From: a virus
Direction: 5' to 3' (one strand)
DNA: 39,641 bases
IMG/VR virus record: IMGVR_UViG_3300043470_001769
Location: 1 to 39,641 of that record
In this document: in pieces, positions 23,766-31,261 of the stretch
Layout of the letters: every line of letters starts with the position of its first letter
Numbering within the stretch: the first letter of the stretch is position 1
Made by a program: the position numbers and the translations under genes
The notes under the pieces: generated by a model
The model's input: only the letters and a program-made list of their open reading frames with translations
What the model was told of the DNA's origin: nothing
Database searches by the model: none

Positions 23766-23970
23766 AATTGTAGAATCAGCAAGTGCAGGCGCTACTGCAT
23801 CTGGTGGCATTGCTGCTATAAGCCAGCCCATGGGCATGATATCAAGATCTGGCGGTTCCTTGCTGACAGGTAAATATACAACTGAATCAGATCCTACGCC
23901 TAACACGCCCCGGGAATACAAAAGGAACAAACATGCTCGCGGACAGTTTAAAAACTCTATTAGCAACTGA
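23752..23970 (+). CDS. Small Gly/Ala-rich protein with capsid-targeting-like leader
   Basis: Two adjacent ATGs (23749, 23752) are possible. The second gives [13 protein letters not shown], whose I-V-E before Ser fits the (L/I)-x-E leader pattern. The remainder (about 60 residues) is low-complexity and conserved-looking: SAGATASGGIAAISQPMGMISRSGG, described in parts, then a basic end (REYKRNKHARGQFKN). Proteins of this AGATxxGGIAxxxxPMG type recur in T4-like aquatic phages without known function. The gene overlaps the previous gene by 14 nt and the Dps gene by 38 nt, so it is tightly coupled to both. Head-internal location is inferred. Confidence 0.72.
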   Translation: MRWREIVESASAGATASGGIAAISQPMGMISRSGGSLLTGKYTTESDPTPNTPREYKRNKHARGQFKNSISN

Positions 23971-24376
23971 ATATGCTTTTGTGATCAAAGCACAGTTGTT
24001 TCACTGGAATGTGGAAGGGCCTGACTTTGCACAACTGCATGAGTTCTTTGGCAACATCTACGAAGAAGTATACGAAAATTCCATTGATCAAACAGCAGAG
24101 TTTATCCGCATCTTAGATGATTACACTCCTGGCAGTTTTGAAAGATTTGGTGAACTGTCAGAAATCTCTGGCCAAACAAAAATTCCCCGAGCCAGACTCA
24201 TGATTGAAGAATTATATGCCAACAACCAACAGTTGATTGATCTGCTGAACCAAACATTCGCTGTGGCCGAACAAGAAAACCAGCAAGGCATCATGGACTT
24301 TTTGGCAGCACGTATTGACGCACACGGCAAGCACGGCTGGATGCTGAGAAGTTTCTTGAAAGACCAACGAGCATGA
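23933..24376 (+). CDS. dps: Dps/ferritin-like DNA-protection protein
   Basis: The 147 residues form the Dps pattern. QLFHWNVEGPDFAQLHEFFGNIYEEVYENSIDQTAEFIR (about residues 21-60, described in parts) supplies the ferroxidase His of HWNVEG, the later acidic residues and the D-x(3)-E of the second helix. A four-helix bundle continues to KHGWMLRSFLKD. Dps proteins bind ferrous iron, detoxify peroxide and coat DNA in dodecamers. A phage copy is unusual. The small basic N-terminal tail that many Dps proteins use for DNA contact is missing. It overlaps genes on both sides within the internal-protein cassette, so packaging with DNA or protection of replicating DNA are both possible. Confidence 0.88.
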   Translation: MLADSLKTLLATEYAFVIKAQLFHWNVEGPDFAQLHEFFGNIYEEVYENSIDQTAEFIRILDDYTPGSFERFGELSEISGQTKIPRARLMIEELYANNQQLIDLLNQTFAVAEQENQQGIMDFLAARIDAHGKHGWMLRSFLKDQRA

Positions 24377-26244
24377 GCAACGACATCCGTGATATAATAA
24401 GACGACTGGACATGGTGGAGGGTCGACTGAGCCCTGCGCAACAAAAAGTTCCACAATTGCCTGCGCTGTTCAAACCACGGCACATTCGTGCTCTGGGCTC
24501 AAAAACAGATCCTGCGCATCCCATGGATGGCTACATGGTTGGCGATAGCATAGAGCCTCGTCGCACTGCACTGGAAGAAGCCATGGCGGAGATTGAAGAA
24601 GACATGCTGAGCAAGGTCAAACGCGACCTAACAACATATTTGGATCGTCTGGAAAAGAAAGTTGCAGTGAGTCGCGACTTGAAAGACAAGGCCAAAGATG
24701 CTGTAGAACGCGGTCGGGTTGAAGAGTTTGCACCAGTGGGCGGTGACGATCGTGAGCCCAATGAAGAAGAAATCCTACGTCAATTGGCTGCACAATGGTG
24801 GAATGGCACAGAACAACAAATGGCCAAGGCACAACGCACACTGGCAGCAATGGGCTGGGAAATTGGTCCCGATGAGTCCGGCGATGACGATGCTGGTGTG
24901 TACGTGTACCGTATAGGGGACGAGGATGGTCGTGATACTATACCGTTTGCTCACAGTGATTTAGATATATTAGATGAAATTGATTCCTCTGGCAATACAC
25001 CAACTCAAGCACAAGCCAATAAGTTAGATGCAGCCGGTAATCAAATTTCACAAGCTAAACAAGACATAGAAGCAGGCAATAATTTTAAAGGTGCCTTTAA
25101 TGCAGCCAGAGGTGTCAATCAGGCATTGGATGCTGGCGGAGCCACACTTGGAGATAAAGCCAGTTTGGCCTGGACAGGCGCAAAGGCAGTTGGTAGCGCA
25201 GCCTTGGCCAAGCTGACTGGTCAAAATCCACAGGCGGCGGCGGCGGACAGCGTGGCAAAAAGTATCGTTGGTCCTCTTTCGGGGGTGGATACTAAACAGG
25301 CCGCTGCCACTGCACAACAATATAGAGGACCAAATGCAAAAGATATCACTAAGGATCCTCAATTTGCAAAATTACCATTAGCAAAACAACAACAAGTTAC
25401 CCAGGCTCAACAACAAATTCGTGACATGGGTGATGATGATTTTGCCAATGTGCAGAATTTTAATGCAAAACAAACAACGGCAAATCTTGCAGCAGCCATG
25501 AAAGAAGAACAAGGCAACGACTTCAACACCTACACCACAAATGCTCAAGGACAACGCCTTCAACAGTCTCCAAATCTCATGGGTGTACAACAAACAAAAA
25601 ATTTAGACACTGGTGACACAACCACTGATTACAATCAAGGTCCCATGTCCGCATCTCAAACAAAAAATGCTGCCGGCGCTACCACAGCAAAAGCACAGTC
25701 GGTGGATCTTGGGGTGGCCAAGTTTGGAACAAAACAACAACAACCAAACTATGCTGCTGGCCAGCTGGCATCACCCACAGTGGCCAAGGTCAGTGTGCCA
25801 GCCGGCAACGCCACAGTAACACAAAAATCATATGCAGGTCCTATGTTGGGCGGTGCAAGTGGACCCGGTGTTGGCAACAATGTCATAACCAAGGCTGCTC
25901 GAGTTGTACCAAATGCAAATCCTGCCAAAAGCGCAGTGGATCCAGCAGCCGCAGCTGACGCCACAGCCACAGCCAATCAACTCAGCCAGGCAGCAGCACC
26001 TGCACTGAACAAACAACCAGGCTTACAAGAAAGATCGCGCCCAGTGGAAACATTCGAAATGGCTGATGGCTCATGCTTGGAATGCTATGGCGATGATGAA
26101 CAAGGCTATGAACTGCGCCGGCAAGGCAACAGCCTGCCCAGTCGTTTCAAAACACGCAAGCATGCCAAAATGGCTGTGGACCTGTTCCGTGCTAGACGAA
26201 AACAAAATCAAGACCTCAGTCAAGATTACATAGAAGAAAAGTAA
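24373..26244 (+). CDS. Large modular internal-type protein, Gln/Ala-rich
   Basis: The 623 residues start MSNDIRDIIRRLDMVEG, with an M-V-E before Gly as a possible cut. A conserved-looking block follows (VPQLPALFKPRHI, DPAHPMDGYMVGD, about residues 27-58), then a helical coiled-coil zone (about 65-115). An acidic domain comes next (about 128-195, QLAAQWWNGTEQQMAKAQRTLAAMGW), then a long Gln/Ala/Asn/Thr-rich disordered arm (about 200-550). A compact C-terminal domain (ETFEMADGSCLECYGDDEQGYELRRQGN) ends in a basic helix. The disordered arm shares phrasing with the 13814 product (NYxxGQLA, GGASGxxVGxN), so the two are probably paralogous in part. I infer a head-internal or scaffold protein. Confidence 0.78.
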   Translation: MSNDIRDIIRRLDMVEGRLSPAQQKVPQLPALFKPRHIRALGSKTDPAHPMDGYMVGDSIEPRRTALEEAMAEIEEDMLSKVKRDLTTYLDRLEKKVAVSRDLKDKAKDAVERGRVEEFAPVGGDDREPNEEEILRQLAAQWWNGTEQQMAKAQRTLAAMGWEIGPDESGDDDAGVYVYRIGDEDGRDTIPFAHSDLDILDEIDSSGNTPTQAQANKLDAAGNQISQAKQDIEAGNNFKGAFNAARGVNQALDAGGATLGDKASLAWTGAKAVGSAALAKLTGQNPQAAAADSVAKSIVGPLSGVDTKQAAATAQQYRGPNAKDITKDPQFAKLPLAKQQQVTQAQQQIRDMGDDDFANVQNFNAKQTTANLAAAMKEEQGNDFNTYTTNAQGQRLQQSPNLMGVQQTKNLDTGDTTTDYNQGPMSASQTKNAAGATTAKAQSVDLGVAKFGTKQQQPNYAAGQLASPTVAKVSVPAGNATVTQKSYAGPMLGGASGPGVGNNVITKAARVVPNANPAKSAVDPAAAADATATANQLSQAAAPALNKQPGLQERSRPVETFEMADGSCLECYGDDEQGYELRRQGNSLPSRFKTRKHAKMAVDLFRARRKQNQDLSQDYIEEK

Positions 26245-26331
26245 TTAACCGATCACACCTACCTTAGGACCGTGTGGCCCGGCTGCTGGGCAGGCAAAGC
26301 GATTCGCTACCGTGATGCTTGAAGTGAGCAA
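26245..26331 (-). CDS. Possible tiny open frame or gene remnant opposite the dsbA promoter region
   Basis: On the minus strand an open frame of about 40 codons ends at 26245; the only usable start is TTG at 26331, giving 28 residues (MLTSSITVANRFACPAAGPH...). Its composition (CPAAGPHGPKVGVIG) is protein-like and would be odd for random sequence. It has no good ribosome-binding site. It may be a short peptide, a fossil of a lost gene's 3' end, or chance. The 140-bp gap 26245-26384 otherwise holds the dsbA promoter. Confidence 0.22.
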   Translation of the reverse strand: MLTSSITVANRFACPAAGPHGPKVGVIG

Positions 26332-26338
26332 ATTTTTC

Positions 26339-26366
26339 TTGACAACGCCAAAATCTGTGTTATACT
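26339..26366 (+). promoter_or_regulatory. Sigma70-type promoter for dsbA
   Basis: Exact TTGACA at 26339-26344, 16-bp spacer, TATACT at 26361-26366. The leader includes TAGGAG before the ATG at 26385. Early expression by host polymerase is expected. Confidence 0.8.
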
Positions 26367-26384
26367 AGTGTTTTAGGAGTACTC

Positions 26385-26645
26385 ATGGATAACAAATCAT
26401 TCAACGGCGAACAAAAGATCAAACTCACCCAAATCATCAATGAAGGCATGCAGGTCATGCACGAGATTGATACCCTGCAAGGCGGCTTGACCGACACCAT
26501 CAAGGCCATTGCAGAAGAATTAGAAATCAAACCGGCTGTGTTGAAAAAAGCCATTAGAGTGGCACACAAGGCCGAGTTTGGCAAGACCAAACAAGATCAA
26601 GAACTGTTGGAAACAATTCTTGAAACTGTGGGCAAGACATTATAA
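26385..26645 (+). CDS. dsbA: DsbA-like double-stranded DNA-binding protein
   Basis: The 86 residues are entirely helical with the layout of the T4 DsbA family. An N-terminal basic helix (FNGEQKIKLTQIINEGMQV) is followed by DTLQGGLTDTIKAIAEELEIKPAVLKKAIRVAHKAEF and an acidic C-terminal helix. In T4, DsbA binds late-promoter DNA and modulates late transcription. Sequence identity to T4 is too low to judge by eye, but length, the E(L/I)xxKxxxLxxAIRVAHK core and the replication-gene context fit. It is transcribed from its own strong host-type promoter, immediately upstream of a late octamer and the DNA polymerase gene. Confidence 0.65.
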   Translation: MDNKSFNGEQKIKLTQIINEGMQVMHEIDTLQGGLTDTIKAIAEELEIKPAVLKKAIRVAHKAEFGKTKQDQELLETILETVGKTL

Positions 26646-26648
26646 ATA
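26641..26648 (+). promoter_or_regulatory. Exact T4 late promoter octamer TATAAATA
   Basis: The sequence overlaps the stop codon of dsbA and lies 73 nt before the DNA polymerase ATG, within a 76-bp gap whose remainder shows only CGGAGA as the polymerase ribosome-binding site. The overlap with a stop codon means it may be coincidental. Confidence 0.4.
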
Positions 26649-26721
26649 TTGCTTTCAACAGCAACGAGTCGTTCACGTTAAGAACATGTAACAAGGCTAA
26701 ACCGGCCACAAACGGAGACCA

Positions 26722-29382
26722 ATGAGTTATATTGACGCACTATTTGATCGTGAGCACGATCGCATTCACGTGGTAGAACGCCGCGAAGGCAAAAGGCAGT
26801 ATCGAGAGTATCCTGCCAATTATGTTTTTTACTACGACGACCCCAGAGGCAAGTTTCAAAGCATCTACGGCACGCCTGTGTCAAGATTTAGCACACGCAA
26901 CAACAAAGAGTTCCGCAAGGAAGTCCGAGCACAAAGCGGCCGCCAAATCTACGAATCGGATATCAATCCCATATTCCGATGCTTTGAAGAAAACTACAAA
27001 GACCAAGACGCCCCTACGCTACACACAGCCTTTTTTGACATTGAAGTTGGGTTTGATGCGGTGCGTGGATTCTCTCCGGTAACAGATCCTTTCAATGCCA
27101 TCACTGCCATATCGGTATATCTGAATTGGTTGGAGCAACTGGTCACTCTTGTGGTGGCACCACGCCACATGAGTGCAGAGACTGCTCGTGAGATCTGTGC
27201 GGAATTCGAAAACACTGTGTTGTGTGAATCTGAAACAGAAATGTTGAAGATGTTCCTGGATCTCATTGATGATGCAGACATCTTGAGTGGATGGAACTCG
27301 GAAGGCTATGACATACCTTACACAGTGAATCGTATCACTCGAGTGCTCAGCAAAGACGATACCCGACGTTTTTGTTTATGGGGGCAGTTTCCCAAGAAAC
27401 GTGTATTCGAACGCTTTGGTGCTGAAAACGAAACTTATGACTTGGTAGGTCGTGTGCATATGGACTATATGCAACTGTATCGCAAGTACACTTATGAAGA
27501 GCGACACAGTTACAGTCTGGATGCCATTGCTGAATACGAGCTGGGTGAACGCAAGACACAGTTTGAAGGCACCTTGGATCAGTTGTACAACCAACACTTT
27601 AAGACCTTTATTGAGTACAACCGGCAAGATACCTTGTTGTTGGACAAACTAGACAAAAAACTGCGCTTCTTGGAACTGGCCAGCGAACTGGCACATGCCA
27701 ACACTGTGCTGTTGGCCACCACGATGGGTGCTGTGGCTGTGACCGAACAGGCCATCATAAACGAAGCACATGAACGTGGCATGGTTGTGCCCAATCGACA
27801 ACAGCGACTCACAGACGAGGACACACAGGCTGCAGGTGCTTATGTGGCGTATCCCAAGAAAGGACTACATGAGTGGATTGGGTCAGTTGACATCAACAGT
27901 CTATATCCGTCAGCAATTCGTGCGTTGAACATGGGTCCAGAAACCATCATAGGCCAACTGCGTCCAGTGATGACTGACCGATACATCAAGGACAAAATGG
28001 CTAAGGGTGATTCATTTGCGGCTGCATGGGAAGGTGTGTTTGCTTCGTTAGAATACACAGCAGTGATGGAACAACAACGTGGTACAGAGATCACCATTGA
28101 CTGGCAGTCAGGTGAAGAGACTGTACACTCAGGCGCTGAAATTTGGTACATGTTGTTTGACTCAAATCAACCTTGGATCCTATCAGCCAATGGCACCATA
28201 TTCACCTACGAAAAGAAAGGCGTGATCCCAGGCTTGCTGGAACGCTGGTATGCAGAACGTAAAGAAATGCAGGCCAAAAAGAAAGAAGCCAAGGATGCCA
28301 AAGAGATTGCTTTCTGGGACAAGCGTCAGTTGGTTAAGAAGATTAACTTGAACAGCTTGTACGGTGCTATTTTGAATCCAGGTTGCAGGTTTTTTGACAA
28401 GCGTATTGGACAAAGCACAACACTCACAGGACGTAGCATTGCCAAGCACATGGACGCATACTTGAATGAGTGCATAACAGGTGAATATGACCATGTGGGC
28501 CGAGCAGTTATCTACGGTGATACAGACTCCTGCTACTTTTCAGCATGGCCAGTGCTCAAACAAGAAGTTGCCGAAGGTCGCATGGCCTGGTCAAAGGAAA
28601 TCTGTATTCAGTTATACGATTCAATTGCTGACCAAATCAATGACTCATTTCCAGCATTCATGGAACGTGCATTCCATTGCCCCAGAGACATGGGCGAGTT
28701 GATCAAGGCCGGACGTGAAACAGTGGCAGACCGTGGCTTGTTCATCACTAAGAAACGCTATGCTGTCAACGCCATTGACATTGAAAACAAACGACTAGAT
28801 GTCAACGGTGCCATTGGCAAGACCAAGGCCACTGGCCTTGATCTAAAACGTAGTGACACTCCCAAAGTTATTCAAGACTTCTTGTTGGAAATTCTAAATA
28901 AAGTGCTGTCTGGTGCGCAACGTGATGAAATCATTGAACGTGTGCGTGAATTCAAGTATGAATTCAAAGAGCGCCCAGGCTGGGAAAAAGGCTCGCCCAA
29001 GCGTGTGAACAACTTGACCAAGTACGGCAAGGAAGAAGAACGCCTGGGCAAAGCCAACATGCCCGGACATGTACGTGCGGCGCTAAACTGGAACAACTTG
29101 CGGCGAATGAACTCAGACAACTACAGTATGCAGGTGGTCGACGGCATGAAGACCATTGTGTGCAAACTCAAACCCAATGCTCTTGGATGGACCAGCATTG
29201 GCTATCCCACAGATGAAATGCACTTGCCACAGTGGTTCAAGGAATTGCCTTTTGACAACACAGAAATGGAAGCCACTGTGGTGGATCAAAAGATTGACAA
29301 CTTGTTGGGTGTGTTGGACTGGGATTTGGCCGCTGCCACCAACACAGAAAACACATTTACTGCACTATTCTCATTCGAATGA
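26722..29382 (+). CDS. gp43: Family B replicative DNA polymerase (gp43-like)
   Basis: At 886 residues it is close to T4 gp43 in length. The proofreading exonuclease is intact: FFDIEVGFD (D106, E108; Exo I), WNSEGYDIPY (Exo II) and YNRQDTLLLDKL (Exo III). The polymerase has motif A DINSLYPSA (D390), motif B KKINLNSLYGAIL and motif C YGDTDS (D600, D602), followed by KKRYAVN. It would copy the phage genome with the gp45-type clamp encoded just downstream. It has a CGGAGA ribosome-binding site and overlaps the next gene by 4 nt. No intein or split is seen. Confidence 0.97.
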   Translation: MSYIDALFDREHDRIHVVERREGKRQYREYPANYVFYYDDPRGKFQSIYGTPVSRFSTRNNKEFRKEVRAQSGRQIYESDINPIFRCFEENYKDQDAPTLHTAFFDIEVGFDAVRGFSPVTDPFNAITAISVYLNWLEQLVTLVVAPRHMSAETAREICAEFENTVLCESETEMLKMFLDLIDDADILSGWNSEGYDIPYTVNRITRVLSKDDTRRFCLWGQFPKKRVFERFGAENETYDLVGRVHMDYMQLYRKYTYEERHSYSLDAIAEYELGERKTQFEGTLDQLYNQHFKTFIEYNRQDTLLLDKLDKKLRFLELASELAHANTVLLATTMGAVAVTEQAIINEAHERGMVVPNRQQRLTDEDTQAAGAYVAYPKKGLHEWIGSVDINSLYPSAIRALNMGPETIIGQLRPVMTDRYIKDKMAKGDSFAAAWEGVFASLEYTAVMEQQRGTEITIDWQSGEETVHSGAEIWYMLFDSNQPWILSANGTIFTYEKKGVIPGLLERWYAERKEMQAKKKEAKDAKEIAFWDKRQLVKKINLNSLYGAILNPGCRFFDKRIGQSTTLTGRSIAKHMDAYLNECITGEYDHVGRAVIYGDTDSCYFSAWPVLKQEVAEGRMAWSKEICIQLYDSIADQINDSFPAFMERAFHCPRDMGELIKAGRETVADRGLFITKKRYAVNAIDIENKRLDVNGAIGKTKATGLDLKRSDTPKVIQDFLLEILNKVLSGAQRDEIIERVREFKYEFKERPGWEKGSPKRVNNLTKYGKEEERLGKANMPGHVRAALNWNNLRRMNSDNYSMQVVDGMKTIVCKLKPNALGWTSIGYPTDEMHLPQWFKELPFDNTEMEATVVDQKIDNLLGVLDWDLAAATNTENTFTALFSFE

Positions 29383-30320
29383 AACTCAGCGATTTAATAT
29401 CTTATTTGAATCTTTTGGAACAGCCGGATTATACCCCCGAGTATGGTCAGGCTGTTAGACAACTACAGTCATTGAGTATGTCTGTTGCACGAGCTCATGT
29501 GCAACTTGATTCATTCACGTCTGATATGGAATTCAATGTCAGTGCTGTGATCAATGCCTTTGACAATGTGCAAGCCACACTGGATGCACTCAAGGCACGG
29601 CTGCGTGAACTCATAGCACAAAAAGAACCCAAACAATACAAGGCCAGCACAGTGTTGTATGAGCAAGGCATGTTGAATGAATCTCCAGAATACATTTTTG
29701 AACGTAAGCTGGGTATCGATGATCAAAGCAACATCTTGCTTCGTAGCAGGCTGCGCAACTACAGTGACTGGAGATTGCCTGGCATGATCATACGCCCAGG
29801 CCCAGAAACGTTCATTGAAGATTTGGTACCGTTGGATCCACTGTATCTAGTGGATCAGCACCAAGCACTGTTGGATCCGGCCATTTCGGCATTTACTTTG
29901 GAATATCAAAGACGTCTACGTCCATATGTGATTGATGATCGAAGAGACGGCATGCCATTGTGGCAGTTGCCTAGTGAACAGTTTGGGATGATTTTTGCTT
30001 ATAATTATTTTAACTATCGGCCCATTGAAGTTATAAAACGTTATCTTGCTGATGTGTATTCCAAACTGCGGCCTGGCGGCGTGTTTATATTCACATTCAA
30101 TGACTGTGATCGGGGACACGGAGCCGCACTCAGCGAAAAATTCTTCATGTGCTACACTCCGGGTCATGCTGTTGCTGCCGCGGCAGAACGTGAAGGCTAC
30201 GAGATCATGAATCTACATCATGGACATGGTGATTTGTCTTGGTTTGAATTGAAAAAACCTGGATCCATCCAAAGCATTCGCGGCGGGCAGAGCCTGGCCA
30301 AAATAGTTGCGCCACAGTAA
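29379..30320 (+). CDS. SAM-dependent methyltransferase-like protein
   Basis: The first 110 residues are helical and probably coiled coil (SVARAHVQLDSF, NAFDNVQATLDALKARLRELIAQKE). The second half has a class I methyltransferase arrangement. LYLVDQHQALL resembles the acidic loop after strand 2, EQFGMIFAYNYFNYRP the motif IV strand, and LRPGGVFIFTFNDCDRG the typical strand 5 hairpin. A clear glycine-rich SAM-binding motif I is not visible, so activity is uncertain. It overlaps the polymerase gene by 4 nt and is followed by the clamp, so it belongs to the replication operon. The target could be DNA, protein or a sugar. Confidence 0.65.
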   Translation: MKLSDLISYLNLLEQPDYTPEYGQAVRQLQSLSMSVARAHVQLDSFTSDMEFNVSAVINAFDNVQATLDALKARLRELIAQKEPKQYKASTVLYEQGMLNESPEYIFERKLGIDDQSNILLRSRLRNYSDWRLPGMIIRPGPETFIEDLVPLDPLYLVDQHQALLDPAISAFTLEYQRRLRPYVIDDRRDGMPLWQLPSEQFGMIFAYNYFNYRPIEVIKRYLADVYSKLRPGGVFIFTFNDCDRGHGAALSEKFFMCYTPGHAVAAAAEREGYEIMNLHHGHGDLSWFELKKPGSIQSIRGGQSLAKIVAPQ

Positions 30321-30335
30321 AAAAATCTATATAAT
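30307..30335 (+). promoter_or_regulatory. Sigma70-type promoter for the sliding clamp
   Basis: TTGCGC at 30307-30312, 17-bp spacer, exact TATAAT at 30330-30335. The -35 lies inside the end of the preceding gene. A leader with AAGGAG precedes the ATG at 30357. Confidence 0.7.
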
Positions 30336-30356
30336 ACACAAATTAAGGAGTAATAA

Positions 30357-31079
30357 ATGAAAGACTATCTCAAAGACTTGGTAGAACACACACATGATCT
30401 GGGCTGTATTGACCTGATCAAAATCACAGGAGATGCCAAAACCACAAGCATAGTGGGCGTGGCAGAAAACTTGTCTGTGGTGCTGGAAGGTACTTTCCAC
30501 AAGCCCATTGCAGAATTTGCACACACTTTTGGCATGCCTAATTTGAGCAAGATCAAAATCTTGTTGAACTTGCCCGAATACAAAGAGAATGCAAAACTGT
30601 CCATTGCCACCAAAAGTGATGGCACACCCGAAGGCATTAATTTTGAAAATGCAGATGGCGATTTTCGCAACAACTACAGATTCATGGCTGAACAAATTGT
30701 GCAAGAAAAACTCAAAACACCCAAATTTGCCGGCGTGACATGGCACATTGAGTTTGACCCCACTGTGGCTGGTATTATCAAACTACGTTCACAGGCACAG
30801 GCCAATTCTGATGAACCCAACTTTCAAGCTCGCACTGAAAACGGCGATCTAAAGTTTTTCTTTGGCGACCACAGCACTCATTCTGGTAATTTTGTTTTTC
30901 ATGCTGGTGTTACAGGACAACTCAAACGCACTTGGTCATGGCCAGTGAAGGAAGTCATGAGCATCCTAGCCCTGAGTGGTGACAAAACCATGCGCATCAG
31001 CGATGATGGTGCTGCCAAGATCACTGTGGATAGTGGCGTGGCTGTTTACAACTATATTTTACCAGCACAGAGCAAATAA
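30357..31079 (+). CDS. gp45: DNA polymerase sliding clamp (gp45-like)
   Basis: The 240 residues fit the T4 gp45 family in length (228) and in the C-terminal signature: MSILALSGDKTMRISDDGAAKITVDSGVAVYNYILP, described in parts. Alternating strands and helices earlier match two clamp repeats. The clamp trimer encircles DNA, makes the polymerase processive and, in T4, also activates late transcription by contacting the late sigma and its co-activator. The presence of this protein together with TATAAATA-type promoters is consistent with that coupling. It has its own host-type promoter and a strong AAGGAG site. The clamp-loader genes (44/62) are not in the window. Confidence 0.85.
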   Translation: MKDYLKDLVEHTHDLGCIDLIKITGDAKTTSIVGVAENLSVVLEGTFHKPIAEFAHTFGMPNLSKIKILLNLPEYKENAKLSIATKSDGTPEGINFENADGDFRNNYRFMAEQIVQEKLKTPKFAGVTWHIEFDPTVAGIIKLRSQAQANSDEPNFQARTENGDLKFFFGDHSTHSGNFVFHAGVTGQLKRTWSWPVKEVMSILALSGDKTMRISDDGAAKITVDSGVAVYNYILPAQSK

Positions 31080-31261
31080 TGACAGAAACACACACACGCA
31101 CCGTTGCAAGAACAATAAGTTATAGAATCATTGCCATGCTGATCACTGCCTTATGGACAGGCCTGGGCAATGCAGTGATTATTCACATTGTGTTGGCTAT
31201 TGTTCATTATGTTATGGAACGTGTGTGGCTTAAAATAAATTGGGGTCGAATTGAAAGATAA
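31079..31261 (+). CDS. DUF2061 small membrane protein
   Basis: The 60-residue product has the DUF2061 layout. A short polar start contains RTVARTISYRIIAMLITALWTG, the conserved (R/K)-x-x-x-K/R-T-x-x(Y/W)R core entering the first membrane span. A second span follows (NAVIIHIVLAIVHYVM), ending in ERVWLKINWGR. These proteins are two-span inner-membrane proteins of unknown function that occur in bacteria and in many aquatic phages. It starts on the last base of the clamp stop codon and overlaps the next gene by 11 nt, so it is in the same operon as the clamp and the transglycosylase. Confidence 0.88.
   Translation: MTETHTRTVARTISYRIIAMLITALWTGLGNAVIIHIVLAIVHYVMERVWLKINWGRIER

Noticed and set aside
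26277-26291. Transcription terminator before dsbA
   Set aside because: GCCC/GGGC can pair around a 7-nt loop, but the stem is only 4 bp and is followed by AGGCAAAG rather than a T-run.
30459-30473. GVAEN in the sliding clamp as another cleavage junction
   Set aside because: It lies within a regular strand of the clamp fold (SIVGVAENLSVVLE), uses different codons (GTGGCAGAA) and the clamp is not a head protein.
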